DNA of 64,000 nt from Rebecca billardiae RCC1528 (Eukaryota > Haptophyta): the NCBI GenBank assembly GCA_965240325.2, contig OZ251222.1, positions 2,728,001 to 2,792,000 of the forward strand. The letters are read 5' to 3'. The first letter of the stretch is position 1. The number at the start of each line of letters is the position of its first letter. Shown piece after piece: positions 20,770 to 30,686 of the stretch. The notes under the pieces are model-generated. The model ran no database searches. It was given only the letters and a program-made list of their open reading frames with translations, and had not been told where the DNA came from. The position numbers and the translations under genes were made by a program.

Positions 20770-20854
20770 TGTCGGAGGGGTTGAAAATTTATGCCGAAAT
20801 GCCCGCGTGAAACGACTGAGCTAAATCGGTTCGCGGAAGCTAAATCGGTTCGCG
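20770..20854 (+). repeat. Direct repeat, right copy with an extra terminal unit
   Basis: Repeats the left copy with short insertions, and its last 15 bases (CTAAATCGGTTCGCG at 20821-20835) occur once more at 20840-20854. Confidence 0.8.
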
Positions 20855-21009
20855 CCGGCAGCGCGTCCAGCGAATCGACTGAGGTAGCGCTGTCAGCGCC
20901 GCGCTGCCGGCTGACCGAGTGACCGGGCACCGCCGACCGGGCGCCAGTCGACGGTCCTTCTCACTGCTAACCGCGGTCGCTGGTGAATGCCGGGTGCGGC
21001 ATGGTCGGG

Positions 21010-22341
21010 TCAATCGTCGCCTGCGGATGCTTCTCTCAATGCCTGCTGCACCTCTGCGTAGAAGTCCGCGCCGAACTGCGTGCATTGCGTCTCCACGTAG
21101 TGCAGCGGGTGGTAGCGGCCACGGCACAGCCAGCACCACTGCAGCCCACACTTGGCGCACGTCATGTGGTTGCAGCCGCCGTTCTTCTCGACCGACGTGC
21201 GGCAGCCCGGGCATGCCTGTGTGCTCGCCTCGATCCATGCGGCGGACTGAATGTCGTCGAAGACCGCTGCGCCGAAGCGCTCCGTGAGCGCGGCGCGCTC
21301 GTCTGCGTCCGCGCGCTCCCACCGTCGTCGCAGGTCGTGGCACGGCGTGTACCCGTGCCACGAGCGCTTGCAGAGCGTGCAGAAGGAGAAGGCGCACGCG
21401 GCGCACCTGGCGAGCTGGTCGTAGCCCTCACTCCCGTCCGTGCGGCGGTCGAGCAGCACAGGCGCCTGGCAGTGGGCCATCGGGCACCACTGCACGTCCT
21501 CCATCGTCGCGAGCGACGAGTGCAGGGCCGCGCGCTCGTACTCTGCGTACGCGTCCGCGCCCACCAGCTGCTGCACCTCCTGCGGCCGCAGCGGCGCGCC
21601 GCAGCCGGCGCAGCCGAGGCGCGCTGCCTCGCCGCGGCCGATGCGCCCTTCGAGGTCTCGCCGGAGGCATGCGCTGCAGAACGTGTGCTCGCACCCCGCG
21701 AACGTCATGCACTCGCGGCCGAGCACGTCGTCGAAGCAAATGCCGCAGCGCGTGATGGCTGTGCCGCGCGCCTCGAGGCCGGCCGCATCGTCGGCGCGCT
21801 GCGTCGCCGCGAGCGCGGCGCGTGCGCTGCACAGGGTGCGCACGACGCGGCCTCCTTCCACGGGCTCAGCGTTCCCGTCTGCACCCGCGGCCTCGCTGGC
21901 CTCGACGTCGCGCAGGGCGAGCTCGGCCGCATCGGCCGCCGTCTCGAAGCGCAGGTGCTCGACCCAGCTCACCAGGACTGGGTCTGGGCGTGCTGCCTCC
22001 CAGGCATCACGCAGCGCCTGGAGGAGAGGCTCGCTGGTCGCTGGGTCGATCCAGTCGCTGATGATACAGAACAGTGGCGCACGCGTCGAGGGATAGTCGC
22101 TCGGCAGCCGGGCACGCAGCGTGAGTGCCAGGTGTTGCACGGACGCCCCCTGCCGTGCATCCGATGCGAGGGACAGCTGCGTGGGCCCTGCGCGGCTCAG
22201 TGGCACGAGCACCTCGATGAGGTCGGGTTGGTCAGCATACTCGCGCAGCTCCTGAGGGTACATGCTGCGCAGGACGTCGAGCTCGTTCTCGCGTGCCTCG
22301 TGGTCGCCCCCACCTCGAGCGTCCGCCATGGTGTCCGCCAT
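21010..22341 (-). CDS. RBR-type E3 ubiquitin ligase, RNF14-like (RWD + RING-IBR-RING)
   Basis: A single exon of 443 residues from MADTMADA at 22341; upstream in-frame sequence belongs to the divergent promoter. An RWD domain occupies about residues 12-125 (ENELDVLRSMYPQELREYA). RING1 begins near 198 with CGICFDD and includes GCEHTFCSACL. The IBR contains CPMAHCQ and FCTLCKRSWHGYTPC. RING2 starts near 375 with CPGCRTSVEKNGGCNHMTC; its GGC cysteine (about 389) is the catalytic residue that carries ubiquitin in RBR ligases. WCWLCRGRY and the end of the domain follow. RWD plus RBR is the layout of RNF14, which acts on stalled ribosomes in animals. A similar role here is an inference. Confidence 0.9.
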   Translation of the reverse strand: MADTMADARGGGDHEARENELDVLRSMYPQELREYADQPDLIEVLVPLSRAGPTQLSLASDARQGASVQHLALTLRARLPSDYPSTRAPLFCIISDWIDPATSEPLLQALRDAWEAARPDPVLVSWVEHLRFETAADAAELALRDVEASEAAGADGNAEPVEGGRVVRTLCSARAALAATQRADDAAGLEARGTAITRCGICFDDVLGRECMTFAGCEHTFCSACLRRDLEGRIGRGEAARLGCAGCGAPLRPQEVQQLVGADAYAEYERAALHSSLATMEDVQWCPMAHCQAPVLLDRRTDGSEGYDQLARCAACAFSFCTLCKRSWHGYTPCHDLRRRWERADADERAALTERFGAAVFDDIQSAAWIEASTQACPGCRTSVEKNGGCNHMTCAKCGLQWCWLCRGRYHPLHYVETQCTQFGADFYAEVQQALREASAGDD

Positions 22342-22495
22342 CGCCCCGGCTGGGCGCGAGGGATCGTGCAGGTAGCAGTCGCGTCGATTATTCTCGAAAA
22401 AAATGGCGTGCGGTGTAAAAAATCGCGTGTCGCAGCTCATCATCTGGCGGCCGGCCACGACGGCGAACCGCGCCACGCGGCAGCAGGGTATCGCC
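22342..22495. promoter_or_regulatory. Short bidirectional promoter region
   Basis: Only 154 bp separate the divergent start codons of the RBR ligase and chorismate synthase, so both promoters must overlap. An A-rich run (CTCGAAAAAAATGG) lies at 22393-22406. A Met at 22403, in frame with chorismate synthase, falls inside this region. Confidence 0.45.
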
Positions 22496-24208
22496 ATGAG
22501 TACGTTCGGCCGGTGCTTCCGCGTTACGACATTCGGCGAGTCGCACTGCAAAGGTGTCGGCGCCATCGTCGATGGCGTGCCTCCGGGTCTTGAGCTGACT
22601 GAGGAGGACATCCAGCCGCAGCTCACGCGCCGGCGGCCCGGGCAGTCGACGCTGACGACGCCGCGCGACGAGAAGGACAAGGTCACCATCATGTCGGGAA
22701 CCGAGTTTGGGCGCACGCTGGGGACGCCGATCGGGCTGTTCGTGCCGAACGAGGATCAGCGGCCGGGAGACTACAAGGAGATGAGCAAGGTCCCGCGCCC
22801 AGGCCACGCGGACTACACCTACCAGGTGTGCGCGTGCTCTGCGCGCGCTCACGCCTTGTGCAGCTCCCTGCGCGCCGTGCGCGATACGCGCGCTCTCACC
22901 ACGCCGTGGCGCGCGCCGTGGATACACCGCGCGCAGCTCAAGTACGGCACTCGCGCTTCATCTGGCGGTGGCCGCTCGTCCGCCCGCGAGACCATCGGCC
23001 GCGTCGCAGCCGGCGCGATCGCGGAGAAGTGGCTGCACGGGCTCTTTGGCACGCGCATCGTCACGTGGGTGAACTCCATCGGCGACGTGTGTATCCCGGA
23101 GGAGGTGATGCAGGACATGGCCGCGGGGTGGACGCGCGAGGAGGTCGACCGCCTCGGCCAGCTGCAGCTCCTGCGCGACCCCTCGCGCTGGCCCATCGAC
23201 GCGAGCGCGCTCGGCTCAGGCGATCAGAAGCGCATCGCTGAGGAGCTTAAGCAGCGTGCCGCGTTCGAGACGGCCTTCCTCGCGCTGTCGGACGAGGACG
23301 AGACGCCGGCGTACCGCGATGCGAGCGGGAAGGTGTACACGCGCGGCGGCAAGCACATCGCCAAGCCCCCCGCGAACATCGACGGCTGGGTCAGCGAGGA
23401 CGTCGTCGCGCTGCGCTGCCCGCATGCGCCGACCGCATGCCGCATGGCGACGCTCATCCGGGACGTGAAGGCGGCCAAGGACTCGATCGGAGGCACGCTC
23501 ACGACGATGTGCACGGGGATCCCGGCGGGGCTGGGCGAGCCCGTCTTCGACCGCCTCGAGGCCAAGCTGGCGCACGCCATGCTCTCGCTCCCTGCCACCA
23601 AGGGCTTCGAGATCGGCACAGGCTTCAGAGGTGCGCGCAGTGCGACGCTTCGCGGCGCCAGCGCGCCGGCGCGCTGGCAGCACACGCGAGCGCGTGGGCG
23701 AAGCGAGCGCAGCGCCCAACGCACGCCTCAACGCCTCGTCGCCTGGCCCCGCGCGCCGATGCTCGCGCGCGCGCGCGCAGGCACCACCATGCGCGGCTCC
23801 GTCCACAACGACCCCTTTGTCGCGCAGCACACGGCTGGCGGTGGCCGGCCCAACCTCACGACGTCCACCAACAACGCGGGCGGCACGCTCGGCGGCATCA
23901 CGGTCGGCACGCCCATCCAGTTCCGCGTGGCCATCAAGGCGGTGTCGACGATCGGCCAGGCCCAGACGACGTCCACTTTCGACGGCGAGGAGACGGTGCT
24001 CGAGGCGAAGGGCCGGCACGACCCGTGCGTGCTGCCGCGCGCGCCGCCGCTGCTCGAGGGCATGACGGCGCTGGTGCTCGCCGATGCGGTGCAGCTGCAG
24101 CGCACGAGGCTCAGCGGCGACAACACCATCGCTGACCCGGCACTGATGGCGGGGGTGGATGCGAATGGCGCCGCGGCACCGTCCGCCAAGAAGAAGCGCA
24201 CCAAGTGA
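22496..24208 (+). CDS. Chorismate synthase (3 exons)
   Basis: Exons 22496-22825, 22937-23630 and 23781-24208 give 483 residues. The enzyme converts 5-enolpyruvylshikimate 3-phosphate to chorismate with FMNH2, the last step of the shikimate pathway. Motifs: FGESHCKGVG, LTRRRPGQS, SGTEFGRTLGTPIGL, HADYTYQ joined to LKYGTRASSGGGRSSARET, KDSIGGT, GLGEPVFDRLEAKLA, TGFRGTTMRGSVHNDPF (rebuilt by splicing) and GRHDPCVLPRA. Compared with the usual 360-380 residues there is an extra stretch of roughly 80 residues before the RCP motif, seen in some protist enzymes. Both introns (111 and 150 nt) are multiples of three with no stop, so retention would only insert residues. A Met at 22403 would add 31 basic residues, possibly for targeting. 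It resembles the fungal/protist type. Confidence 0.93.
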   Translation: MSTFGRCFRVTTFGESHCKGVGAIVDGVPPGLELTEEDIQPQLTRRRPGQSTLTTPRDEKDKVTIMSGTEFGRTLGTPIGLFVPNEDQRPGDYKEMSKVPRPGHADYTYQVCACSARAHALCSSLRAVRDTRALTTPWRAPWIHRAQLKYGTRASSGGGRSSARETIGRVAAGAIAEKWLHGLFGTRIVTWVNSIGDVCIPEEVMQDMAAGWTREEVDRLGQLQLLRDPSRWPIDASALGSGDQKRIAEELKQRAAFETAFLALSDEDETPAYRDASGKVYTRGGKHIAKPPANIDGWVSEDVVALRCPHAPTACRMATLIRDVKAAKDSIGGTLTTMCTGIPAGLGEPVFDRLEAKLAHAMLSLPATKGFEIGTGFRGARSATLRGASAPARWQHTRARGRSERSAQRTPQRLVAWPRAPMLARARAGTTMRGSVHNDPFVAQHTAGGGRPNLTTSTNNAGGTLGGITVGTPIQFRVAIKAVSTIGQAQTTSTFDGEETVLEAKGRHDPCVLPRAPPLLEGMTALVLADAVQLQRTRLSGDNTIADPALMAGVDANGAAAPSAKKKRTK

Positions 24209-25321
24209 GCACCTTCCCGCAGGCGTCGCGTCGGCCTGAGCCGGGTCTCACCAGGCTAGGCCTGCAGGACGCACGCGGCCGCAATGTGCTCGCCAGTGCG
24301 CTGGCTGGCGCATGGGTGCATTGGGCAGCTTGCGTTCGGCAGCATTGGCAGATGCACATATATGGTGCTGGCCTGCGCTTGCAGCCGGCGACGCCCGTGT
24401 ATGTACACGGCAGGGCGCGAGGCGGCCTCCGCACGCGCAGCGACAGCCGGCTGCGGGCGCTCACGCTGCGGGCACTGGGCTGCGTGGTGCTCGCACGGCG
24501 GAACCAAGTCACGGTCAGGCTCAGGCTGGTCAGCGAGCCAGATGATTGCCCGCGACGTATATATCCCATCAGCTAGTATATAGTCTCAGCAGTCGTCGTG
24601 TCATCAGATGTAACAGCAGTGGTAATAACACTACAGCCGATGTTTCCAGATCGGATGAGGATTGACAGGAAATGAGCCAGGTCGTCGTTCAGCTAAAATC
24701 AGTAATCAGGCTCAGCAGCGGCGGTTGAGTGATCATTGTGACGACTGTCAGTTTGTGACTCACGCGGTGATGAGTCAGACATTGTGAGTAATCATCATAT
24801 TGTGTCTCCGGGTTATTCGTCGACGGCTGATTATTAATATTTATTTAGAGTTATTATGAGTGTTATATATATATATATACTATTAGCTGTTAATCTCGCC
24901 TGCCTGAGCTGTGTGCGTCTCTTATTCTTAGTAAACTAGTGTTAGGAGTCTCAGTCCGTCTAACGGTTATACGCGCGCGTTAAATACTAGACTCTTCCGC
25001 GACCGGGGTAGCTAACCGGGGACGCCAACGGCGCGCCTGTGGTCGCGGACAGTAGGGTTCTGACCGCGGGCCGGACAGCGGGACCTCGCGGAGGCAGCAC
25101 ACTGCAGTCGGACACTTTCGGAACCGTTTCGACATTGGTTGGGGGTTGGCGACAGCCCAGGGCAAACGCCAAACGGTGACAGTGGCCCCCGGCCCCAGCC
25201 CATAGCAGGGCGCAAAGTGGATGAGCGTGCAGACGGAAGACGAAGACAAGGACGGCCAGCCGGCTGTGTACATGTGGCCAGGGCTGGAATCGGCGACCGA
25301 CCATGATGCCGCTCGAAGGCA
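24209..25321. other. Tail-to-tail spacer with dispersed repeat
   Basis: Between the ends of chorismate synthase and the prenyl synthase. AT-rich in 24580-24960, with a dispersed repeat copy at 24899-24924 and an ATATAT tract near 24864. No gene is supported. Confidence 0.5.
24899..24924 (+). repeat. 26-bp dispersed repeat copy
   Basis: CCTGCCTGAGCTGTGTGCGT and the next six bases are identical to 4437-4462. Both copies are preceded by TCTCG a few bases upstream. Confidence 0.8.
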
Positions 25322-26729
25322 TCACGCTTGCCTGTTGAGCACGTCGTGGCACAGCTGCTCCAGACTGAACATCACGTCCTCGGACCTGCCAGGGAGCTTG
25401 CGTGCAGAGGAGATGGCGAGCTGCATGTGTGCCTCCGCAAGCTGTCTGCTCTGTGCGATGCCCCCGCTGCGCTGCACAAAGTCGTACGCAGCCTGCGCAT
25501 GGCGGAGAGAGCGGCGTGCGGCGCCGGTGAGCACGCGGGGCAGCAATGCGCGCGTGCTCACCGGCGCGCATGCGGGGGGGGGGTGACCGCACGATGCGCT
25601 CGCGCCGTCGGCGTGCGGTGGCGAGCGCACCTCGAGGTCGGTTTCCTGCGAGAACTGCCGCTTCACCAAGTCCTCCATCTCGGGGAACTCACGCGCGGCG
25701 AACAGCGCCGGCGCGGTCGCCAGCCCCTGCGCCATGTCCGCCAGCGCCGGCTTGCCCAGCAGCTCCTCGCTCGCGGTGAAGTCGAGGAGGTCGTCGATCA
25801 GCTGGTAGGCGACGCCGAGGTGGCGGCCGTAGTCGCGCGCGGCGATGGCGACCTCCGACTCGAAGTGCTCGCCGCTCAGCACCGCCGCCGACTGGCAGCC
25901 CAGCGAGATCAGCGAGCCCGTCTTGAGGTAGTTCTTGAGGATGTAGTGCTCAAACGTGAGCAGCTCGTGCGGCTCCGCCTTCGCCTGCATCATCTCGCCG
26001 TGGACCATGTCCTCGAGCACCGTCGAGATGAGCTCGACGACCTTGGTGTTGCCGAGCTGGCCGAGGAGCACCGACGCGCGCGCGAGCAAAAAGTCACCCG
26101 CGAGCACCGCCACCTTGTTGCCGAAGATCTTGTGCACGGTGCGCGAGCCGCGGCGCGTGTCGGCGATGTCGATCACGTCGTCGTGGATGAGGCTCGCGGT
26201 GTGGATCATCTCGTTGATCTCGGCGAGGCGCTTCTGCTTGGCGAACTCCACGGAGTCGCGCGGCGTGCCGATGGCCTGGGACACGAGCAGCAGGATCGTC
26301 GGGCGGAAGCGCTTGCCCTGCATGTCGAAGAAGTGCCGCGCCACCTTGTTCAGGACCGGGTGGTCGACGCCGACGAGGTCCTTGATCGAGTCGGACAGAG
26401 GGCGCAGGTCGGGCTCGGCGAGCTTAAACGGATCGACGTCTGCGGGCGGCGGCGTACGCGCGCGCGCTCGTGAGGCGGTCAGCTCGGCGCGCGCTCGGCG
26501 CTCGGCGCGCAGCATGCAAGCGCGCGGCAGCAGCGCGTGCAGCGCGCTCACGTCGAGGCGGCGGCGGCTCGAGCGGCAGGAACGCGTCGGGCTCAAGCTG
26601 CAGACTTTTCGGGTCCACCGTTTCCCTCGCGAACTGGAGGCTGCTCGAGAGCGCGCGGCTCGGGCTGCTAGTCGGCACGCGAGCTCTTCTCAAGGCCAGG
26701 CCAACGCCCCGGGTAATCGACGTCGCCAT
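25322..26729 (-). CDS. Long-chain polyprenyl (solanesyl-type) diphosphate synthase (3 exons)
   Basis: Exons 26729-26552, 26439-25631 and 25492-25322 join in phase (1, 0) to 385 residues; donors GTGAGC and GTGCGC. The enzyme adds isopentenyl units to allylic diphosphates to build the side chain of ubiquinone or plastoquinone. The first Asp-rich motif is HDDVIDIADTRRG (about residue 141) and the second is YQLIDDLLDF (about 275). GKRFRP and GDFLLARA also match the trans-prenyltransferase family. The N-terminus (MATSITRGVGLALRRARVP) is basic and lacks acids, as in a mitochondrial presequence, which would favour a COQ1-like role. The second intron (138 nt) has no in-frame stop. Start codons of this gene and the CobW gene are 131 bp apart. 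Confidence 0.92.
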
Positions 26730-26860
26730 CGCTGATCACGACGATCACGCGCGAAGGCGCCATCAACCGCCCGGAGCCCCGGACAAACCGTGGCTGAGCC
26801 TCTCGATCTGGGCAAACGCCGGACTCGCGGCCGGTCGGGACCGAGAGTGGTCGCCGCCGG
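26730..26860. promoter_or_regulatory. Very short bidirectional promoter region
   Basis: 131 bp between the divergent start codons of the prenyl synthase and CobW-family genes. No consensus element was recognised. Confidence 0.45.
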
Positions 26861-28663
26861 ATGGCATCGTCGGAGCATCGCGACACGCGGCTGCCCGTCG
26901 TTGTGCTCACCGGCGGGCCGGGCAGCGGCAAGACGACGGTCCTCAACCGTCTCCTCACAGAGCTTGACGAACACGCCGTCCCCGCGGTGATCACCCACCG
27001 CTTCGCTCGCGAGTTTGCCCTGGATGTCAATCCGGTCCTCGCGCGCGAGCCTGCGTTCCGCGGTGAGATGTTCGACTTCGGCAGCGGCTGCGTGTGCTGC
27101 TCGCCGACGGGCGAGCTGCTGCAGCATCTCCTCGCCACACACGCGCCGCTGAACCGCACGGACGCCTCTGCCGAGGGTGGCGCGGACGTGCGCGCGACAC
27201 ACGTCTTCATCGAAACGACCGGGCTCGCCGAGCCCGCGCTGTTTGTTCGGCTGCTCTCGACGCACCCCGAGCTCTGCGGCTTCCGCCTGGCTGCGCTCGT
27301 CGCGCTGGTTGATACGGGCGCCGATCACCCCCTCGGCCCGCCGGGGACGCCTGCGCACGCGCGCATGCGCGAGCACGTGCGCGCGGCTGACCTCGTGCTC
27401 CTGGCTGGCGAGCACGAGTCGACCACGATCGTCGGGGAGGCGCTCGACGGCGCCGAGACGCCGGTGTACCGCGCATCAGACGTCCGCCTCTCCACGCTGC
27501 TCGCGGCCGACGCGAAGCGATCCGTCCAGATGAGCATGCGCGATGCGGTCGACGACCTCTTGTCGGCGTCCGCTGTCTCACTCGGCGGCCACGACAGCAC
27601 GTTCGGCACAATGTGCATGCTGGAGGACGGAGCGATACGGGCGGAGCGCTTCGACGAGTGGCGCAGGGGCGTGGTCGCGCTGTGCGCGTCCGGCGAAGGC
27701 CTCCTCTTGCGTGTCAAAGGCGTCGTGACCGTGGTCGGGGAGCCGCCATGCAGCATGGCCGCCGCAGGGGACGAGGCGGATGCAGATGCGGCTGCGACGG
27801 ACAGCCAGGCCGAGGTTGACCAGCCGCCATCGCGCCGCTTCGTCGTCGAGTGGGCGCGCTCTGGGGCCGAGGTCGGCGCACGCCCTCTGCTCGCGGCCGC
27901 ACTCGCACGAGCCGCCCCGCCCGCTCGCTCCCTGGGCCACTCACTCGTCGCGGGCATCGACGCGCCCGTGGGCACGTGCAAGGTGTTCGTGTGCGGGCAG
28001 CGGCTGCGCGTGAACGAGCTGCGCGCGCAGCTGTGGGAGGCCATGGTGCCGCCCGGCTTCGAGCTCGCCGCGGAGATCGAGGTGGACTTGCCGTTGGCGT
28101 GGAAATACGCCCAGCGAGCCGCCGCCCCGCGCGCAGCGCCGCCGGCCGCCGATGGCCCGGCAGCGCAGCCGTCGCTGCAGCACTGCGCCCTCCGGCTCGA
28201 GAGCTGGCTGGGCGCCGGCCGTGACGCGCTCCTTGTCTGGGTGGAGGGCGCGTTTGCGGCGCTCGCCGACTTTGACACATCGGACGCTGGGACCGAGGCG
28301 CTCCCGAGCGGCGAGGGCGCGCGGTGGGCGATGGAGGCGGGCAGTGTCGTGCGCCTGGCCGCAGACCAGGCCACAGATGGGGCGTTCGCGCTCCACTCTC
28401 CAGATGGGCGCGACATGATCGACCTCAAGACGGGCTGGCGAATAGCAGTAGCGGCGCATCATGGCGGTGAGAGCGGGGCTGCTACCGTGAGCACGTCCGG
28501 GCACGCGCTGCAGCGGCCGCTCCCGATGGCGGGAGGCGTGGCGACTCCAGCCGGCGCGCTGCCAGCAGTGCGAGTCCTCGCGCTCGAGATCGTCGGTGGA
28601 TCCGTCTACGTCTCAAAGACTGCGGCCGATCCTCCACCTCGGGCTTCAGCAATGCCAAGCTGA
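26861..28663 (+). CDS. CobW/COG0523-family G3E GTPase-like protein, G4 motif missing
   Basis: A single exon of 600 residues. Walker A is GGPGSGKTT (residues 18-26). The metal-binding CxCC motif is present in FGSGCVCCSP (about 76). ETTGLAEP (about 117) is the family's switch II region. Where members have NKxD after a hydrophobic strand (ADxxxxNKxD), this one reads AADLVLLAGEHES (about 175-187), so the guanine-specificity motif is lost. The C-terminal CobW domain is recognisable (GEGLLLRVKGVVTV, VFVCGQRLRVNELRAQLWEAM). A less conserved tail of about 170 residues follows. COG0523 proteins act as metallochaperones for zinc, cobalt or iron enzymes; whether this one binds GTP or another nucleotide is open. 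Confidence 0.85.
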   Translation: MASSEHRDTRLPVVVLTGGPGSGKTTVLNRLLTELDEHAVPAVITHRFAREFALDVNPVLAREPAFRGEMFDFGSGCVCCSPTGELLQHLLATHAPLNRTDASAEGGADVRATHVFIETTGLAEPALFVRLLSTHPELCGFRLAALVALVDTGADHPLGPPGTPAHARMREHVRAADLVLLAGEHESTTIVGEALDGAETPVYRASDVRLSTLLAADAKRSVQMSMRDAVDDLLSASAVSLGGHDSTFGTMCMLEDGAIRAERFDEWRRGVVALCASGEGLLLRVKGVVTVVGEPPCSMAAAGDEADADAAATDSQAEVDQPPSRRFVVEWARSGAEVGARPLLAAALARAAPPARSLGHSLVAGIDAPVGTCKVFVCGQRLRVNELRAQLWEAMVPPGFELAAEIEVDLPLAWKYAQRAAAPRAAPPAADGPAAQPSLQHCALRLESWLGAGRDALLVWVEGAFAALADFDTSDAGTEALPSGEGARWAMEAGSVVRLAADQATDGAFALHSPDGRDMIDLKTGWRIAVAAHHGGESGAATVSTSGHALQRPLPMAGGVATPAGALPAVRVLALEIVGGSVYVSKTAADPPPRASAMPS

Positions 28664-29358
28664 CGATGCAACGATCTAATTGATATATGGCGGCGCCGCC
28701 GCCGCGCACAGCGCAGCGTCACTGGCAGGCGCGCAATCACGGCGCAGTGACAGTGTCATGTGAGCAGCGTGAGGTGAGCGCGGCGCGGCGTCAGTGTCAG
28801 TTACCACAGCGACTCGGACCGCGCCTGCAGAGTGCAGCGGGCTCAGCAGCAGCTCCTTATAATTATAGACGACTTAGCGCAGGCTGCGGGCTTATAGGTA
28901 TCGTCACTGATAGCCATAGCCCATAAGGACTAGGAGTAGGGACTCGTAGGGCCGAAGCGCCCGACTCATATTTTATTCATGAGTCTCAAGTCTCAGTCTG
29001 CGGTCAGTCAAGCCTAGGAGCTCGTCATATATAACAGCGCTGACACTACTACGAGCAGTTCGGACGTCATGTTTATTCGGACGAGCAGTATGGGTAGGGC
29101 GGCAGTACAGTGAGTACTGCTCGGCATAGTGCGGCAGGCCAGCGCGTCCGGCCCGGGCGCGGCCGCGCCGCAGTAGCCGAGGGGGGCCCCGGTCCCAGTG
29201 TCAGAGTACGGTGTCAGTACAGCTAGCCGTATACTGATATGCGACCGGATGTAAAAAAATATGCTGAATCGGCGATATGGTCCGACGTTGGTAACGGAGT
29301 ACGGACGAAGTTGGTGCTCCGGTCGTAGCTCACTCGTAGCCAGAATGAGAATCCCAGA
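28664..29358. other. Tail-to-tail spacer
   Basis: No gene supported. Mixed composition, with AT-rich parts near 28855-29060. Confidence 0.5.
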
Positions 29359-30686
29359 TCAGATCAAGATCTGCGGCTCTCTCACGCTCACTGAGAGCTC
29401 CTTGTGCGGGAGCACCGTCGTGCCATTTAAGAGGATCCCGGTCTTCACGCTCACGTCCTCGGCGAGCACCGCCGAGGTGACCCACGCCCACGAGCCAATG
29501 CGCGAGTTCCAGCCGACCAGCGAGTCGTGCAGCACCGCGTGCGACTCCACCGTGACGCCCGACATGAGCGTGCTCTTCTCGATGCGCACGCCCGCCTCGA
29601 TCACACAGTTGGGCCTGGTGGGTCGGGCGAGGTCGTACGGCGCGCGGTGGCGTTACACGCGGGCGCGCGCGCAAGCAGACGGCACGCACGCCGCGCTCCC
29701 CAGCGCCGCCCTCCGCGGCGCGCACCCGATGACCACGTCTGGGCCGAGCTTGCAGTCCTCGCCGATCGACGCGGAGGCCTCGATCAGCACGTTGCCCACA
29801 ATCTGCGCGGACTTGGGCACGGCCGGGCCTGAGTGCGGCGCGAGCACGTTGGGCGACATGATACGCGCCATCTCGAGCTGCGGGCCCGCCGCCGAGAGGA
29901 ACGTGCGCACGTCCGTCATCTTGACCCAGTAGCCCTTCGACTCGAGGTGGTACAGGCTTCCGTCCATCGCCATCGCCGGGAGCATGTCGTTCATCGCCGC
30001 GCGCTCGCCCTCCGGGATGCGGCTGAAGATCTCGACGTTGAAGATGTACAGCCCGCCGTTGATCAGGTTGGACACGTACGTCCTGCGGCGTTGACGCGCG
30101 GGGCGCGTGCGCGCGCGTGAGTCCGGACGGCCAGGTGTGCGCTCACCGCGTGGGGCGGCCGAGCCGAGGCGAGGCACACGCACTCTGGCCGATTCACAAA
30201 GTGCTGGATCTGGCCGGTCTTCTCGTCGGCCACGACGACGCCGTACTTGGACGGGTTGTCGCTGTGCGTGGTCATCACTGTGCCGACCCCGCCGTGCTTC
30301 ATGTGCGTGTGGATCATGTCCTTGAGCGGGAAGGAGCAGAGCACGTCGCCGTTGAGCACAAAGAAGGGCTCTCGGCTCGAGCCGTCGTTTGTGATGAGCG
30401 CCTGCGCGAGCTTGAGCGGGCCGGCGGTGCCGAGCGACGTCCGCTCCATCGAGCACTGTATGCGCATCCCAAGCTCCGCCTCGTATCGCGCCATGACGTC
30501 GCCCCACGACTTTGGCAGGTTCTTCTCGTTCACGCACAGCACGACATCGCTCACGCCTGCTGCCTTCAGCGCCTCCAGCTGGTGGAGAAGGAGCGTCTTG
30601 TTGCAGAACTCGATCAGCGGCTGCGGGAGCGACAGGGTCAGCGGCCGGAGGATGTCGAGGCCACCGATGAGGATGACGGCCTTCAT
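29359..30686 (-). CDS. GMPPB-like (mannose-1-phosphate guanylyltransferase) protein with degraded catalytic signature (3 exons)
   Basis: Exons 30686-30184, 30082-29726 and 29614-29359 join in phase (2, 2) to 371 residues, close to the 360 of GMPPB. The Rossmann part (FCNKTLLLHQLEALKAAGV, GTAGPLKLAQALI, FFVLNGDVLCSFPLKDM, NPSKYGVVVADEKTGQI) and the left-handed beta-helix part (GNVLIEASASIGEDCKLGPD, DSLVGWNSRIGSWAWV, LPHKELSVSV) are well preserved. The nucleotide-binding signature is not: the expected GGxGTRLRPLT...PKPL reads GGLDILRPLTLSLPQPL. It has lost the GTR residues and the Lys of PKP, and EKP reads NRP. The Asp of the NGDV motif remains. I infer a non-catalytic or regulatory paralogue, comparable to the role of GMPPA beside GMPPB. 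An active copy should exist elsewhere. Confidence 0.85.

Larger units (their letters stand above)
18991..21009. other. 2-kb gene-free spacer holding an inserted-looking element
   Basis: No convincing gene. Short words such as GACGAGACGAGACGAGACGA (19825-19850) and GTCGTCAT recur, and ATATAT tracts are present. The stretch 20181-20854 contains two near-copies of a 49-bp sequence and is described separately. Confidence 0.5.
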
